Source: Streptococcus sp. (GTDB taxonomy: Bacteria > Bacillota > Bacilli > Lactobacillales > Streptococcaceae). From it: a stretch of 64,000 nucleotides of DNA. The notes beneath the pieces are model-generated. The model was given only the letters and a program-made list of their open reading frames with translations. It was not told the origin of the DNA and did no database searches. The stretch spans positions 1 through 64,000 of the forward strand of contig JAUMZQ010000002.1 in NCBI GenBank assembly GCA_030528055.1, in the 5' to 3' direction. This document shows positions 36,664-45,441 of this stretch, piece by piece (the first letter of the stretch is position 1; each line of letters starts with the position of its first letter). Made by a program: the position numbers and the translations under genes.

Positions 36664-39600
36664 CTAGTCTTCTTTTTTACTCCATCTTTTAAGTCCGAAA
36701 GCTGTTAACAAACTAACCGCAGCCATAGCAAATAATCCCAGATTTTCTTTGCTACCTGTTTGAGGAAGAGTTTTTTCTGATTCCATTACAGGAGTAGCTT
36801 CTTCTTGCTTCGTTCCATATTGAACAAATACGAAAACGGTCTCACTAGTATTGGCATCGTGATTGTCTTTGTTTACAACAGAATGTTCTACTGATTCTAC
36901 TGGTGCAACTGGAGTTACATTCTCTAGATTTGCATAATCTGTATCCATCGCATTTGGAACATAGTTTGCAGATACGAATCGTGCAGCTTCTACAATTGGA
37001 ACGATAGCCTTGATAGAGTTTGGTCTAAAGGTTACCGCATAAGTTTCACGACTTCGGGTTAAGTTGCTATCATAGGTGTTAAACACCAAAGCAAGACGGT
37101 GACCTTTTTTCACTGTATAAACAGTCGGTTGAAGATAAACTGTATAATCATGAAATTCTCCAATTTGTGGATCAATCGAATTTCTAGAAGTTTCTGAAGC
37201 ATATGCTGATTCTGGATTAGCTAAATTAATCCACCCGTTACCAATAACCTTATATTTAGTTTTATTGGTTCCTGTTTGATTCTCTTGAACATTCTTCAAA
37301 TTACTTCCCAACCAGTATGTATCACGAGAAATTTCTTTGACAGGCATTTCTTTGACTTTATGACCATTGCCATCAAAACGGATTGTTTCTGTTGCAACAT
37401 CAAAATCCTCATCGGCTATATCTACTAACTGAACATTCACCTGATAATTCTTTTCATCCTTTTGAGGCTTTTGGCTCAATGCTGCTTGAAAATGAACTGG
37501 AACAGAGCCTTTTATGGTTGTATCTTCTGGAACATCAATCTGGAAATTCAAGTTAGCTGTTGAAGACACTTGACTCACATATTTGTCTCGTTCCTTTGTA
37601 TCAATATTGGCAGCAGCATAATCACTATTAATCGTTTCTTCTGCACGTTTTGATAAAGCTTGAATGGTCAATTTATTTGGAGATTCCCAATCATTATAAG
37701 TTTGCCATTTACTTGGATCATAATTATTAGAAGCTGTGACAGTTGGCAGATTTTCAACATTGTTATCCACATTATATAGATAATGGCTGTACCAATCGTT
37801 CAGGATTTCATAGAAATTGACATCTCCGACCTTGGTTCCATACCACGGTGTGATTGGTAATACATGATCTGCTTGGTGCAAGAAGAGTTTAACGTTTTGT
37901 CCAGCTTGCTTGAATGCATTATACATTAATTCAAAATGTTTGGTGCGTACGTTATTATCATTTAGACCATGAATAATAAAGGCGCTCGCTTTAATCTTAT
38001 CAGCATTTTTTGTATAGTCTCTATTGGCCCAAACATCACTATAATTATCTCTATGAGCATGTTGATCTTTATTTAGTTGGCTTATGTAATTAGCATAACG
38101 TTCTTTGATAGTATCCCAATCAGCTGGATCCACAAATCGATTTGAAACATAGATTGATAAATAAGAAAGATTGCGGTTTTTAAAAGATGTTCCTTGACTG
38201 TTTAGGTATTCATACCAACTAGCAATTCCAGAAGCTGGTACGATGGTTTTTAGACCCTCTACTCCTGTACTTGCAACTCCAAAAGTAGTTGTACCAGCCC
38301 AAGAAAGACCTTGCATTCCTACACTGCCATTAGACCAGTCTGCTTTTATTTCAATATTACTCGTCTTATCGGTATAGGCTACACGTTTGCCAGTCAACCA
38401 TTCAATAACGCTCTTGTATCCTGCGACTTCTATGTCAGAGCCAACGGTATTCAAGCCCTCTGATTGATAGGAACCCAGTCCTGATGAAGTCACCACAGCG
38501 TATCCACGAACTAAGAAATAATTATATAAATCGATATTTTCATAATCATAGTGTGTATAGTCTTCTGTGCTTTCATTTGGATTTTTATAATACCAGTCAG
38601 AAGATTTAGCTGCTTTAGCTGCTTCAATAGTGGTCATACTTCCTACAGAAACTCTTTTATCCGGTTGACGATAGAGTGAAGACATATCATAACTACCATT
38701 ATCTGGTAAACCTAAACCTTTTAACTTCGTTTTACCAGTCGTTCCAGCAACATAAGGGCTTGCCTCATAAATAGTAGCAGCTTTATAATTTCCTTCTGCA
38801 ACAGCTTTTGGTAGCTGAACAAAGGCTTTTACCAAGTCTCTCTTACCATCGCCATCCGTATCATAATCTGTTTCAACATAGACTACAAAACGGACAATAT
38901 CGCTTTTCTCATAATCATAGTCTGTCAGTTTAGCACCAGATGTAAATGGGAAAATGGGTTGAGTTTTACCATTTAAAATAAGAGGTTGTTTTTTTGTAGC
39001 ACGATAAGCATCGTAGAGTTTTTTAGCTACCGTATACATTCCAGCAACATCTTCTGACTTGGCTTGTGTAGTAGGATCAACAGTTGAACCTATCATTCCC
39101 AAACTTTTAGCAAAGCTAATGTGATCGGCCGGTGTATTGCCCAACTGACTTGGGTCAACTGCTGCCCATTTCAACAGCTCACTTACCGTATCTTGAATAG
39201 TCAACGATTTATCTTTTAAACTAGAATCAGTTAGGCTACCCGTATAGTGGATGATGTCTTTTCCCGTCGCAGGTACATTTCCTACTGCTAATTTGGCGTC
39301 TTGTACTTCTTCTAATTTGGGGAGTGCCTCCGTTTCAGTTTTTTCTGATATAGAAACAGAAGCATCTGAATTTCTTTCAGTTTCTGACCTATTTGCTTCT
39401 AAAGGGGGAGTGTCATCATTAGTAGCATTTTCTTCAGAAGATTGGGTAGAAGATTGTTCTCCTTGTAGGAAAGAGAGATTCTCATCCAAATTTGTTTCAG
39501 GACGGGAAGCGACTTTTTCATTTGTAACTTCCTTCTGATTTTCAGAAACGGGGCTATTTACGACGACTGGTGTTACCACATCATTTGCCTGTCCGGCAAG

Positions 39601-39687
39601 TTCTTCAGCAGCTACATTATGTGCTAAAATAGCAGGGGCTAATAAAAGGCTCGGTAAAACAATTGTTAAAACATTCCTCTTATTCAT
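36664..39687 (-). CDS. LPXTG-anchored Xaa-Pro dipeptidyl-peptidase-like protein (S15)
   Basis: A 1007-residue surface serine peptidase of the PepX/CocE (S15) type, predicted to release Xaa-Pro dipeptides outside the cell. A signal peptide (1 to about 27, cleavage after HNVAA) leads to a low-complexity Ser/Glu/Thr linker (30-130). The alpha/beta-hydrolase triad is S462 in QGLSWAG, D577 in HGLNDNNVR and H608 in HQADHV. A C-terminal beta-sandwich and the sorting signal LPQTG, hydrophobic segment and KRWSKKED tail follow. AAGGAG precedes the ATG. It differs from cytoplasmic PepX in having export and wall anchoring. Divergent from the M14 carboxypeptidase gene with a matching cre promoter. Confidence 0.9.
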   Translation of the reverse strand: MNKRNVLTIVLPSLLLAPAILAHNVAAEELAGQANDVVTPVVVNSPVSENQKEVTNEKVASRPETNLDENLSFLQGEQSSTQSSEENATNDDTPPLEANRSETERNSDASVSISEKTETEALPKLEEVQDAKLAVGNVPATGKDIIHYTGSLTDSSLKDKSLTIQDTVSELLKWAAVDPSQLGNTPADHISFAKSLGMIGSTVDPTTQAKSEDVAGMYTVAKKLYDAYRATKKQPLILNGKTQPIFPFTSGAKLTDYDYEKSDIVRFVVYVETDYDTDGDGKRDLVKAFVQLPKAVAEGNYKAATIYEASPYVAGTTGKTKLKGLGLPDNGSYDMSSLYRQPDKRVSVGSMTTIEAAKAAKSSDWYYKNPNESTEDYTHYDYENIDLYNYFLVRGYAVVTSSGLGSYQSEGLNTVGSDIEVAGYKSVIEWLTGKRVAYTDKTSNIEIKADWSNGSVGMQGLSWAGTTTFGVASTGVEGLKTIVPASGIASWYEYLNSQGTSFKNRNLSYLSIYVSNRFVDPADWDTIKERYANYISQLNKDQHAHRDNYSDVWANRDYTKNADKIKASAFIIHGLNDNNVRTKHFELMYNAFKQAGQNVKLFLHQADHVLPITPWYGTKVGDVNFYEILNDWYSHYLYNVDNNVENLPTVTASNNYDPSKWQTYNDWESPNKLTIQALSKRAEETINSDYAAANIDTKERDKYVSQVSSTANLNFQIDVPEDTTIKGSVPVHFQAALSQKPQKDEKNYQVNVQLVDIADEDFDVATETIRFDGNGHKVKEMPVKEISRDTYWLGSNLKNVQENQTGTNKTKYKVIGNGWINLANPESAYASETSRNSIDPQIGEFHDYTVYLQPTVYTVKKGHRLALVFNTYDSNLTRSRETYAVTFRPNSIKAIVPIVEAARFVSANYVPNAMDTDYANLENVTPVAPVESVEHSVVNKDNHDANTSETVFVFVQYGTKQEEATPVMESEKTLPQTGSKENLGLFAMAAVSLLTAFGLKRWSKKED

Positions 39688-39730
39688 GTTAAAATCTCCT
39701 TAATAAATTAAAATATTAATGTACCAACAT

Positions 39731-39759
39731 AGTATATCACTAAAGCGCTTACATTTCAA
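39731..39759 (-). promoter_or_regulatory. S15 peptidase promoter with cre site
   Basis: -35 TTGAAA (39754-39759), 17-base spacer, -10 TATACT (39731-39736). TGTAAGCGCTTTAG on the minus strand (39740-39753) fills the spacer and matches the cre consensus at 12 of 14 positions. Confidence 0.75.
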
Positions 39760-39856
39760 TTTTATATAAAATTTTTTGAATAAAATTCCAGCAAAACTGT
39801 TGAAAAATATTATAAGTTTTTATTATAAAAAATATATAGATATTTGACAAAAACTA

Positions 39857-39885
39857 TTGAAAGCGATTACATCATTTGTTATACT
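39857..39885 (+). promoter_or_regulatory. M14 carboxypeptidase promoter with cre site
   Basis: -35 TTGAAA (39857-39862), 17-base spacer, extended -10 TGTTATACT (-10 hexamer 39880-39885). TGAAAGCGATTACA (39858-39871) overlaps the -35 and matches the cre consensus at 13 of 14 positions. It mirrors the divergent S15 peptidase promoter. Confidence 0.78.
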
Positions 39886-39916
39886 AAGTATATCTAATTC
39901 AAGAAGGAGGTTTCTT

Positions 39917-42900
39917 ATGAAAAATTCATACAAGAAACGTTTATACCTTAAAACTCTTAGCTTATCAGCTGCTGTTTTACTTGCTGTTATTGCTCAAGGA
40001 CAAAATGTACGGGCTGATAGTCTGGACAATTCAGACAAAGCACCAAGCAACGATAGCCCGGCAGCTACCGTAACCAGTCCTCAATCGAGTGATAATGCCG
40101 TAACTCCTAGTGAAAATACTAGCGACAACAAAGTGACGACACCTACTGATGATTCCAACAGTTCTCAGAGTCCTCAAACTACTGAAAATACCGTTAACCC
40201 TACTACCACAACTACCACAACGGTAGAAGCTCCAAAAGATGCTAGTAATGATAAAGAAGTTCAGCTAGCTGATAGTACGGTTTACATGTCTGAAAAAAAT
40301 GTTGTTGAAGATACCATTCCAGAACAGGCAAAACAAACTGGTAAGATTACTTGGAAATTGGATGATAAATCAATTGATGAGTGGAAAACTTGGAATATGG
40401 AAAAAGGGACTTTCACAGGAGATGCTTTCATCACAGCCACTGACAAAGTTGAGGGAAATGACCTTAAAGTCTCCTTGAATTTTGACGCCTTATTCGGAGA
40501 AGACTTAAGCCTACGTTCTCCAAATAATATTCGAAAAACTTATCGCAATTTTATTGGCAAACATGAATTGGTTGGTACTTCAGAAGATCTTTCTCTAACG
40601 ATTCGAAAAAATATAATTTTGCGACCATACGAAGATTTTCATAGCCATGACGAAATGTTAGCAGCTATCGAAAAAAGTCGTCAAGAGGCGCAGGCTGATC
40701 GTTTAGTTCAAATCGAAACAATTGGAAAAAGTGCTCAAGGTCGTGATGTTAAACTAGGAATTATCAGCTCAGATCAAAAAAGTATTGATGACTATCTCAA
40801 TATCACCAATCAAAATGCCTTAAACAAACCTGCAGAAGTATTGGCAGCACTCAAAAATGGAACTTTAAAATACAAACTTCCTATTCTCATTAACAATACT
40901 CACGCAGATGAACAACCTGGTATTGATATTATCACTGGTCTATTCCATACCTTTTCTACACAAAACCAAATTAACTTCAAAACTACCGAAGCTGATGGCA
41001 GTGAAAAAAATATCCAGCTTGATGTTAAACAGTTGCTTGAAAAATTTATCCTATTATTTGATTTTACAGAAAATCCAGATGGAGATGTTGCGAATACTAG
41101 AACTCTAGCAAATGGACTTGATCCTAATCGTGACACAGGCTATCAAGCTAATCAAGAAACTCGAACAGTAGCAGCTTTAATCAACAAATGGAATCCTATT
41201 GCACTCTACGATATTCACGGATTTATAAAAGATTTCTTGATTGAACCTGCCACTCCTCCTCACGATCCAAACTTTGAATACGACCTTCTAGCCGATACGA
41301 TGGTAGAAAATGCACACCATATGGGAAGAGCTGGAGTTGCCAATTCAAACTATAAAAAATATATTATCCCTAAACTAGATTGGGGAAATGGTTGGGATGA
41401 CTCTTTTTCTGGCTATACAGCCGTTTATGCTATGTATCATGGTATCTTGGGACATACAATTGAAATCCCTCAAGGAAATCAAGAATCCTACAAGGCTGGT
41501 TACCATGCTATCTTAGGTGGTATTGATTATTTAGCACAACACCCAGAAAAATTAATGGAAATGCGCCTTAATTTTTATCTTCGTGGTATTAATAAAATTG
41601 AAGATCCTAAAGCTGAAAATGAGTTGGTTGGACCTAACAATGAAATTGTCGGAAGAAATAAAAATGGCAAAGCTAAATTCTTCCCTGATTACTATGTTAT
41701 TCCTATGAGTTTAGATAAAGATGTCGATTCCCAACAAGCATTCAATATGATTGACTATTTCAATCGCAATGGTGTTCGTGTCCAAGAATTAAAAGCGGAT
41801 TTTGGAAATTACAAAAAAGGTGATCTAGTCATTGACATGGCACAACCCAAACGTGGTTATGCTAATCATATTCTTTACAAAGGATCTAATGAATCCAAAT
41901 GGGCAGCAATGTATGCTGAATTAGTTGTGAACTTCCCTGATATGAGAGGTTTTAAGAGTGAAGCCGTCTTTGGTGAAAACATGTTCGATGGAAAATTAGG
42001 AGAAGTTACAGCTCTCCGTGCTAGTCGTACCAGTCAAGTAGACCCTAAAGCTCCTTATTATATTATTGCCAATAATTCTTTAGACGCTGTAAAGGCTGTT
42101 AACAAAGCAATTTCTAGTGGTCAAAAAGTCTACCTCACAGAAGATGGATATGTTGTAGATACCGCTACATTTGCCAATCTCCTCCAAAACTATGCTATCT
42201 ATGGTGATGCGCTCTATAAAACACCTAAAGGAGAAACTTTAAAGGCATTAAAAGTCTACGCTCCTCCTCATCAATACTCTTGGGCTACTACCGATACACC
42301 AACCAATAGTGCCCTAGCTTTACAAGAAATGGGATTTGAAGTTGTAGATAGTTATGACAAAGCTGATGTTATTGTTCTTGAAAGTGAAAATTTTGATCAA
42401 TCACTTCTCGGGCATAAACCAACTATTGTTGTAGGTGGTAGCGCTATGCAAAAACTAGAGAAATTAGGAGTATTGCCTGGATTTGATGCAGAAGAATTTA
42501 CCGACGGAGATACCTACGAAGGATTAATGAAAGCCATCGTGGATGATAAAGATCCATTGACTAGTGGTTACAAAAATAACGATTTATTCTATTCAAATTC
42601 TGGAAACTGGATTGCTAAGATTCCTACTAATTTCAAGACACTGGCTAGTATTGCTGATAAAGATTTTTATGTTGCTGGTTGGTGGCCTGGAAACGAACAG
42701 CTAGCCAATAAAATTGTCGCAGCCTCAGGTGTTTACCAACAACAACCACTCTTTATCTATGCAGGAAATCCAACTAATCGACTACATACAATCCACTTCT
42801 ATCGTTGGATTAGTAATGCAGTCTTTGGTAGCCAATTAGCAACCTTAACAGAACCAACTACTCCAACAGAAGTAGTTACAGACGCTAGTTACCAAGCTCC

Positions 42901-43093
42901 TAGTCAAAAAGTTATGGTTGAAAACATGAGCAACACATCAAATCCTACCACCGTTCAATTATCTTATTCTAGCAATGCCTTCTCTCAACTTCCACAAACT
43001 GGAACAAAAGAAAATAATCCAATCTTTACTCTTACAGGCATTTGCTTAGCACTCGGTTCAGGATATCTTTTACTAAAGAAAAAAGAAAGTTAA
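39917..43093 (+). CDS. LPXTG-anchored M14 zinc carboxypeptidase
   Basis: A 1058-residue surface metallo-carboxypeptidase from the ATG at 39917 (AGAAGGAGG upstream). The signal peptide is about 1-33. A Ser/Thr/Pro-rich linker runs to about 120. The M14 domain has zinc ligands H329 and E332 (NTHADEQPG) and H434 (YDIHGF), substrate-site residues in FTENPDGD...NTR, and catalytic E516 in HTIEIPQG. About 450 further residues form an accessory region. The sorting signal is LPQTGTKEN, a hydrophobic helix and KKKES. Together with the S15 peptidase it would degrade extracellular peptides from both ends. Confidence 0.92.
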   Translation: MKNSYKKRLYLKTLSLSAAVLLAVIAQGQNVRADSLDNSDKAPSNDSPAATVTSPQSSDNAVTPSENTSDNKVTTPTDDSNSSQSPQTTENTVNPTTTTTTTVEAPKDASNDKEVQLADSTVYMSEKNVVEDTIPEQAKQTGKITWKLDDKSIDEWKTWNMEKGTFTGDAFITATDKVEGNDLKVSLNFDALFGEDLSLRSPNNIRKTYRNFIGKHELVGTSEDLSLTIRKNIILRPYEDFHSHDEMLAAIEKSRQEAQADRLVQIETIGKSAQGRDVKLGIISSDQKSIDDYLNITNQNALNKPAEVLAALKNGTLKYKLPILINNTHADEQPGIDIITGLFHTFSTQNQINFKTTEADGSEKNIQLDVKQLLEKFILLFDFTENPDGDVANTRTLANGLDPNRDTGYQANQETRTVAALINKWNPIALYDIHGFIKDFLIEPATPPHDPNFEYDLLADTMVENAHHMGRAGVANSNYKKYIIPKLDWGNGWDDSFSGYTAVYAMYHGILGHTIEIPQGNQESYKAGYHAILGGIDYLAQHPEKLMEMRLNFYLRGINKIEDPKAENELVGPNNEIVGRNKNGKAKFFPDYYVIPMSLDKDVDSQQAFNMIDYFNRNGVRVQELKADFGNYKKGDLVIDMAQPKRGYANHILYKGSNESKWAAMYAELVVNFPDMRGFKSEAVFGENMFDGKLGEVTALRASRTSQVDPKAPYYIIANNSLDAVKAVNKAISSGQKVYLTEDGYVVDTATFANLLQNYAIYGDALYKTPKGETLKALKVYAPPHQYSWATTDTPTNSALALQEMGFEVVDSYDKADVIVLESENFDQSLLGHKPTIVVGGSAMQKLEKLGVLPGFDAEEFTDGDTYEGLMKAIVDDKDPLTSGYKNNDLFYSNSGNWIAKIPTNFKTLASIADKDFYVAGWWPGNEQLANKIVAASGVYQQQPLFIYAGNPTNRLHTIHFYRWISNAVFGSQLATLTEPTTPTEVVTDASYQAPSQKVMVENMSNTSNPTTVQLSYSSNAFSQLPQTGTKENNPIFTLTGICLALGSGYLLLKKKES

Positions 43094-43123
43094 CAATCAT
43101 TCATTTTCAGACTTTGTATTCAT

Positions 43124-43180
43124 AAAGCTCTATAATAATTTTTTACCACAATGAAACTATTTATAGAGCTTTATTTTCTG
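43124..43180 (+). terminator. Terminator after the M14 carboxypeptidase gene
   Basis: AAAGCTCTATAA (43124-43135) pairs with TTATAGAGCTTT (43161-43172), followed by a T-rich stretch. The loop is long (25 bases). Confidence 0.7.
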
Positions 43181-43207
43181 TCATTATTTTAGAAAGAAGG
43201 TTTATCT

Positions 43208-44116
43208 ATGGATTTATCTACAGAAAACAATCCTTTGATCACTAGTGTGAAAAAAGGAAAATTTATCATTCCAGCTTTACTAGCTCCCGTTGTCTGCTAT
43301 ATTCTAATTACTATTGGTGGATATTGTCAAGAGTATTTTGATATTTTCATGACTAGATTAAATATTAAGATATTAGATTGGTGGAATATCGTAGATCTAT
43401 TTGGAGTAGGCTTTACCACTATTTTATTTTTTGTTTGGGTTGCATTTGTTGAAAAAAGATCTCCTATGACAATGGGATTTTTCCCCATTCGGCATCGTGC
43501 TAAGGAGTTCTTGAAAGGACTTGTCATTGGAGCCGTTCTGTTTACCTTTACTTTAGTAATACTCATGTTCCTTAATATTGTACATTTTGATCATTTTCAA
43601 ATTAATGGAACAACCTTATTTTCCTGTTTTTTAGTAGCCTTGGGTTATGTCATTCAAGGATCCGCTGAAGAAATTTATGTCCGAGGTTGGTTGTTACCAG
43701 TTGTTACAGCTAAAACAAATGTTTATATTGGTCTAGCGGTTTCCTCTCTATTTTTTGGAGTTATCCATTTGGGAAATGATGGGGCAGATACATTATCTAC
43801 TCTTAGTACCGTTTTATTTGCCTTACTTGCAGGTATTTATGCTATCAAGAAGGGAAACATCTGGGGAGTGTGTGGTATTCATATCGCTTGGAATTTTGTT
43901 GAAGGAAATATCTACGGACTGAGTGTTAGTGGCTTTACCAGTGAATCTTCTCTCACTTACTTTAAAACATCAGGCCCTTTGTGGTTATCAGGAGGTGAGT
44001 ATGGTATAGAAGGTAGTCTTGTAACCGTCATTGTTTATATCCTCGTTATCTTATATTTCTTATTTTTCATCAAACAAGACCTAGACAACTCATCACAAAT
44101 ACAAGAAAAAAACTAA
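43208..44116 (+). CDS. CPBP family intramembrane glutamic protease (CAAX/Abi type)
   Basis: A 302-residue membrane protein with about seven hydrophobic segments. The CPBP motifs are complete: EEIYVRGW (E154, E155, R159), FFGVIHLGN (H187) and HIAWNF (H225, N229). Such proteins are predicted intramembrane proteases, often linked to peptide export or bacteriocin self-immunity. GAAGG precedes the ATG. It follows the M14 carboxypeptidase gene; a role in processing surface proteins is possible but not shown. Confidence 0.88.
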   Translation: MDLSTENNPLITSVKKGKFIIPALLAPVVCYILITIGGYCQEYFDIFMTRLNIKILDWWNIVDLFGVGFTTILFFVWVAFVEKRSPMTMGFFPIRHRAKEFLKGLVIGAVLFTFTLVILMFLNIVHFDHFQINGTTLFSCFLVALGYVIQGSAEEIYVRGWLLPVVTAKTNVYIGLAVSSLFFGVIHLGNDGADTLSTLSTVLFALLAGIYAIKKGNIWGVCGIHIAWNFVEGNIYGLSVSGFTSESSLTYFKTSGPLWLSGGEYGIEGSLVTVIVYILVILYFLFFIKQDLDNSSQIQEKN

Positions 44117-44181
44117 CCTTACAACTATCAAATGAGACAATGTTTTTCAGAATTGAAAATATAAAACAAGTAATATAAAAT

Positions 44182-44216
44182 ACAACCATCCGTTTATCGA
44201 GTGGTTGTTTTGTTTT
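44182..44216 (+). terminator. Terminator after the CPBP gene
   Basis: ACAACCA (44182-44188) pairs with TGGTTGT (44202-44208), followed by T-rich sequence. Confidence 0.75.
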
Positions 44217-44223
44217 ATGGTGT

Positions 44224-44249
44224 AAAAAAAGAAGACCAACTTGGTCTTC
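44224..44249 (-). terminator. Minus-strand terminator after gpx and the hsdR relic
   Basis: GAAGACCAA (44231-44239) and TTGGTCTTC (44241-44249) form a tight hairpin. Seven T follow on the minus strand (44230-44224). Confidence 0.82.
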
Positions 44250-44255
44250 TATATA

Positions 44256-44320
44256 TTTAGCTACATCATAATTCCAATCAGTTCTCGAAAAGGATTGAAC
44301 AAGATTATGATAGCAAACTT
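44256..44320 (-). pseudogene. Relic of a type I restriction hsdR gene
   Basis: The minus strand translates as YHNLVQSFSRTDWNYDVAK, clearly related to [19 protein letters not shown] of the intact HsdR. At DNA level roughly four of five bases match 46463-46527. No start, stop or further HsdR sequence is attached. It is a decayed fragment of a second, diverged hsdR and not a recent copy. Confidence 0.75.
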
Positions 44321-44444
44321 TATTTAATGGTATTTTTGCGATTTATTTACCCAATTCAACCACATACTACTTTTTCATAAAAGACATTGTAGCTAAACCG
44401 TTACCGTAGATTTGATAAATACCATTGTATATGCCATATTGTCC

Positions 44445-44933
44445 TTACACAGTTTCTTCATTCAATAGTGCTAAAATATCTTTTTCAATATTTTTTGGGT
44501 CTGTCTGTGGCGCATAACGTTTCACTACTTGACCTTTTCGATTTACTAAGAATTTTGTGAAATTCCATTTGATTGCCCCACCTAATAAGCCTGATTGTTC
44601 CTGTTTTAGCCATTTATATAAGGGATGTGTATATTCACCGTTCACATCAAGCCGTGCATGCATCGGAAAACTCACATCAAATTTCATTTGACAGACACCA
44701 ACCATGTCAGCATCAGACACTGTTTCTTGATTGGCAAACTGACTACATGGAAATCCTAATACATGTAATCCTTTGTCAGCATACTGTTCATGAAGTGCTT
44801 CCAATGCTGTAAATTGTGGTGCTAACCCACACCCAGTTGCTGTATTGACAATCAACAACACATCTCCTTGATATTGTGATAAAGGATAGGCCTCCCCACT
44901 CGCTAATGTCAATGTTATTTCTGGTAAACTCAT
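44445..44933 (-). CDS. gpx: Glutathione peroxidase family protein (Cys-type thiol peroxidase)
   Basis: A 162-residue Cys-GPx from the ATG at 44933 (GGGGT about 7 bases upstream). The peroxidatic C35 lies in NTATGCGLAPQF, Q69 in FPCSQFANQE, and W123-N124 in KWNFTKFLV complete the tetrad. C81 is at the spacing of the resolving cysteine of thioredoxin-dependent enzymes. It reduces peroxides in the cytoplasm and more likely uses thioredoxin than glutathione. It lies between surface-protein genes and the restriction island. A 24-codon open stretch without a start after its stop (44367-44441) looks like a gene remnant. Confidence 0.9.
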   Translation of the reverse strand: MSLPEITLTLASGEAYPLSQYQGDVLLIVNTATGCGLAPQFTALEALHEQYADKGLHVLGFPCSQFANQETVSDADMVGVCQMKFDVSFPMHARLDVNGEYTHPLYKWLKQEQSGLLGGAIKWNFTKFLVNRKGQVVKRYAPQTDPKNIEKDILALLNEETV

Positions 44934-45441
44934 TATATTACCCCATTTCATTTATAATTACTTTTGAACTTATTATACTACTTTAAGAGATATTAAGTAG
45001 AATTTAAATTACAATTTTGATGAGGAAAATTAGTCATAACTAAGACCTATTCCAATACTTTGAATGTTGTACCAATATCTGTTTAAAAATTTCTCATTGT
45101 AACTCCAAAAAATTAATGGTGTGAAAATAGTGTTTTTTCTAAAAAAGTAGCAAAAAACACTTCATGGTTTGAACCATGAAGTGTTAATAAATACTTTAGT
45201 ATAGTTGTTTTTTGACGTTTTGAAAACTCACTAGCTTTGTGAATTTTTTAAAGTCTAATTTTATAGCTATTGTCTTATATCATTTCAAAACGTAGTGATG
45301 AATGCTTCCAGTCAATAGTATCTAATTTAAATTTTTTCAGCATTGCTACTACAGTACTATTTCTCCCAGCTTTGTTAGTTTACTAGTTGATTAAAACTTT
45401 TTGTAACACTAAAATGATTAACACCAAAGAAAATCCTATTT
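44934..45441. other. 508-base gap between gpx and hsdR
   Basis: No complete gene. It holds the hsd operon terminator (45151-45185). On the minus strand about 45270-45375 there is a 34-codon stretch ending in TAA that reads NKAGRNSTVVAMLKKFKLD, resembling a helix-turn-helix segment but lacking a start after an upstream stop. I take it as a possible gene remnant. Confidence 0.5.
45151..45185 (-). terminator. Terminator of the hsd-prrC operon
   Basis: AACACTTCATGGTT (45156-45169) and AACCATGAAGTGTT (45172-45185) form a perfect 14-bp stem with a 2-base centre. Six T follow on the minus strand. It lies about 260 bases after hsdR. Confidence 0.85.
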
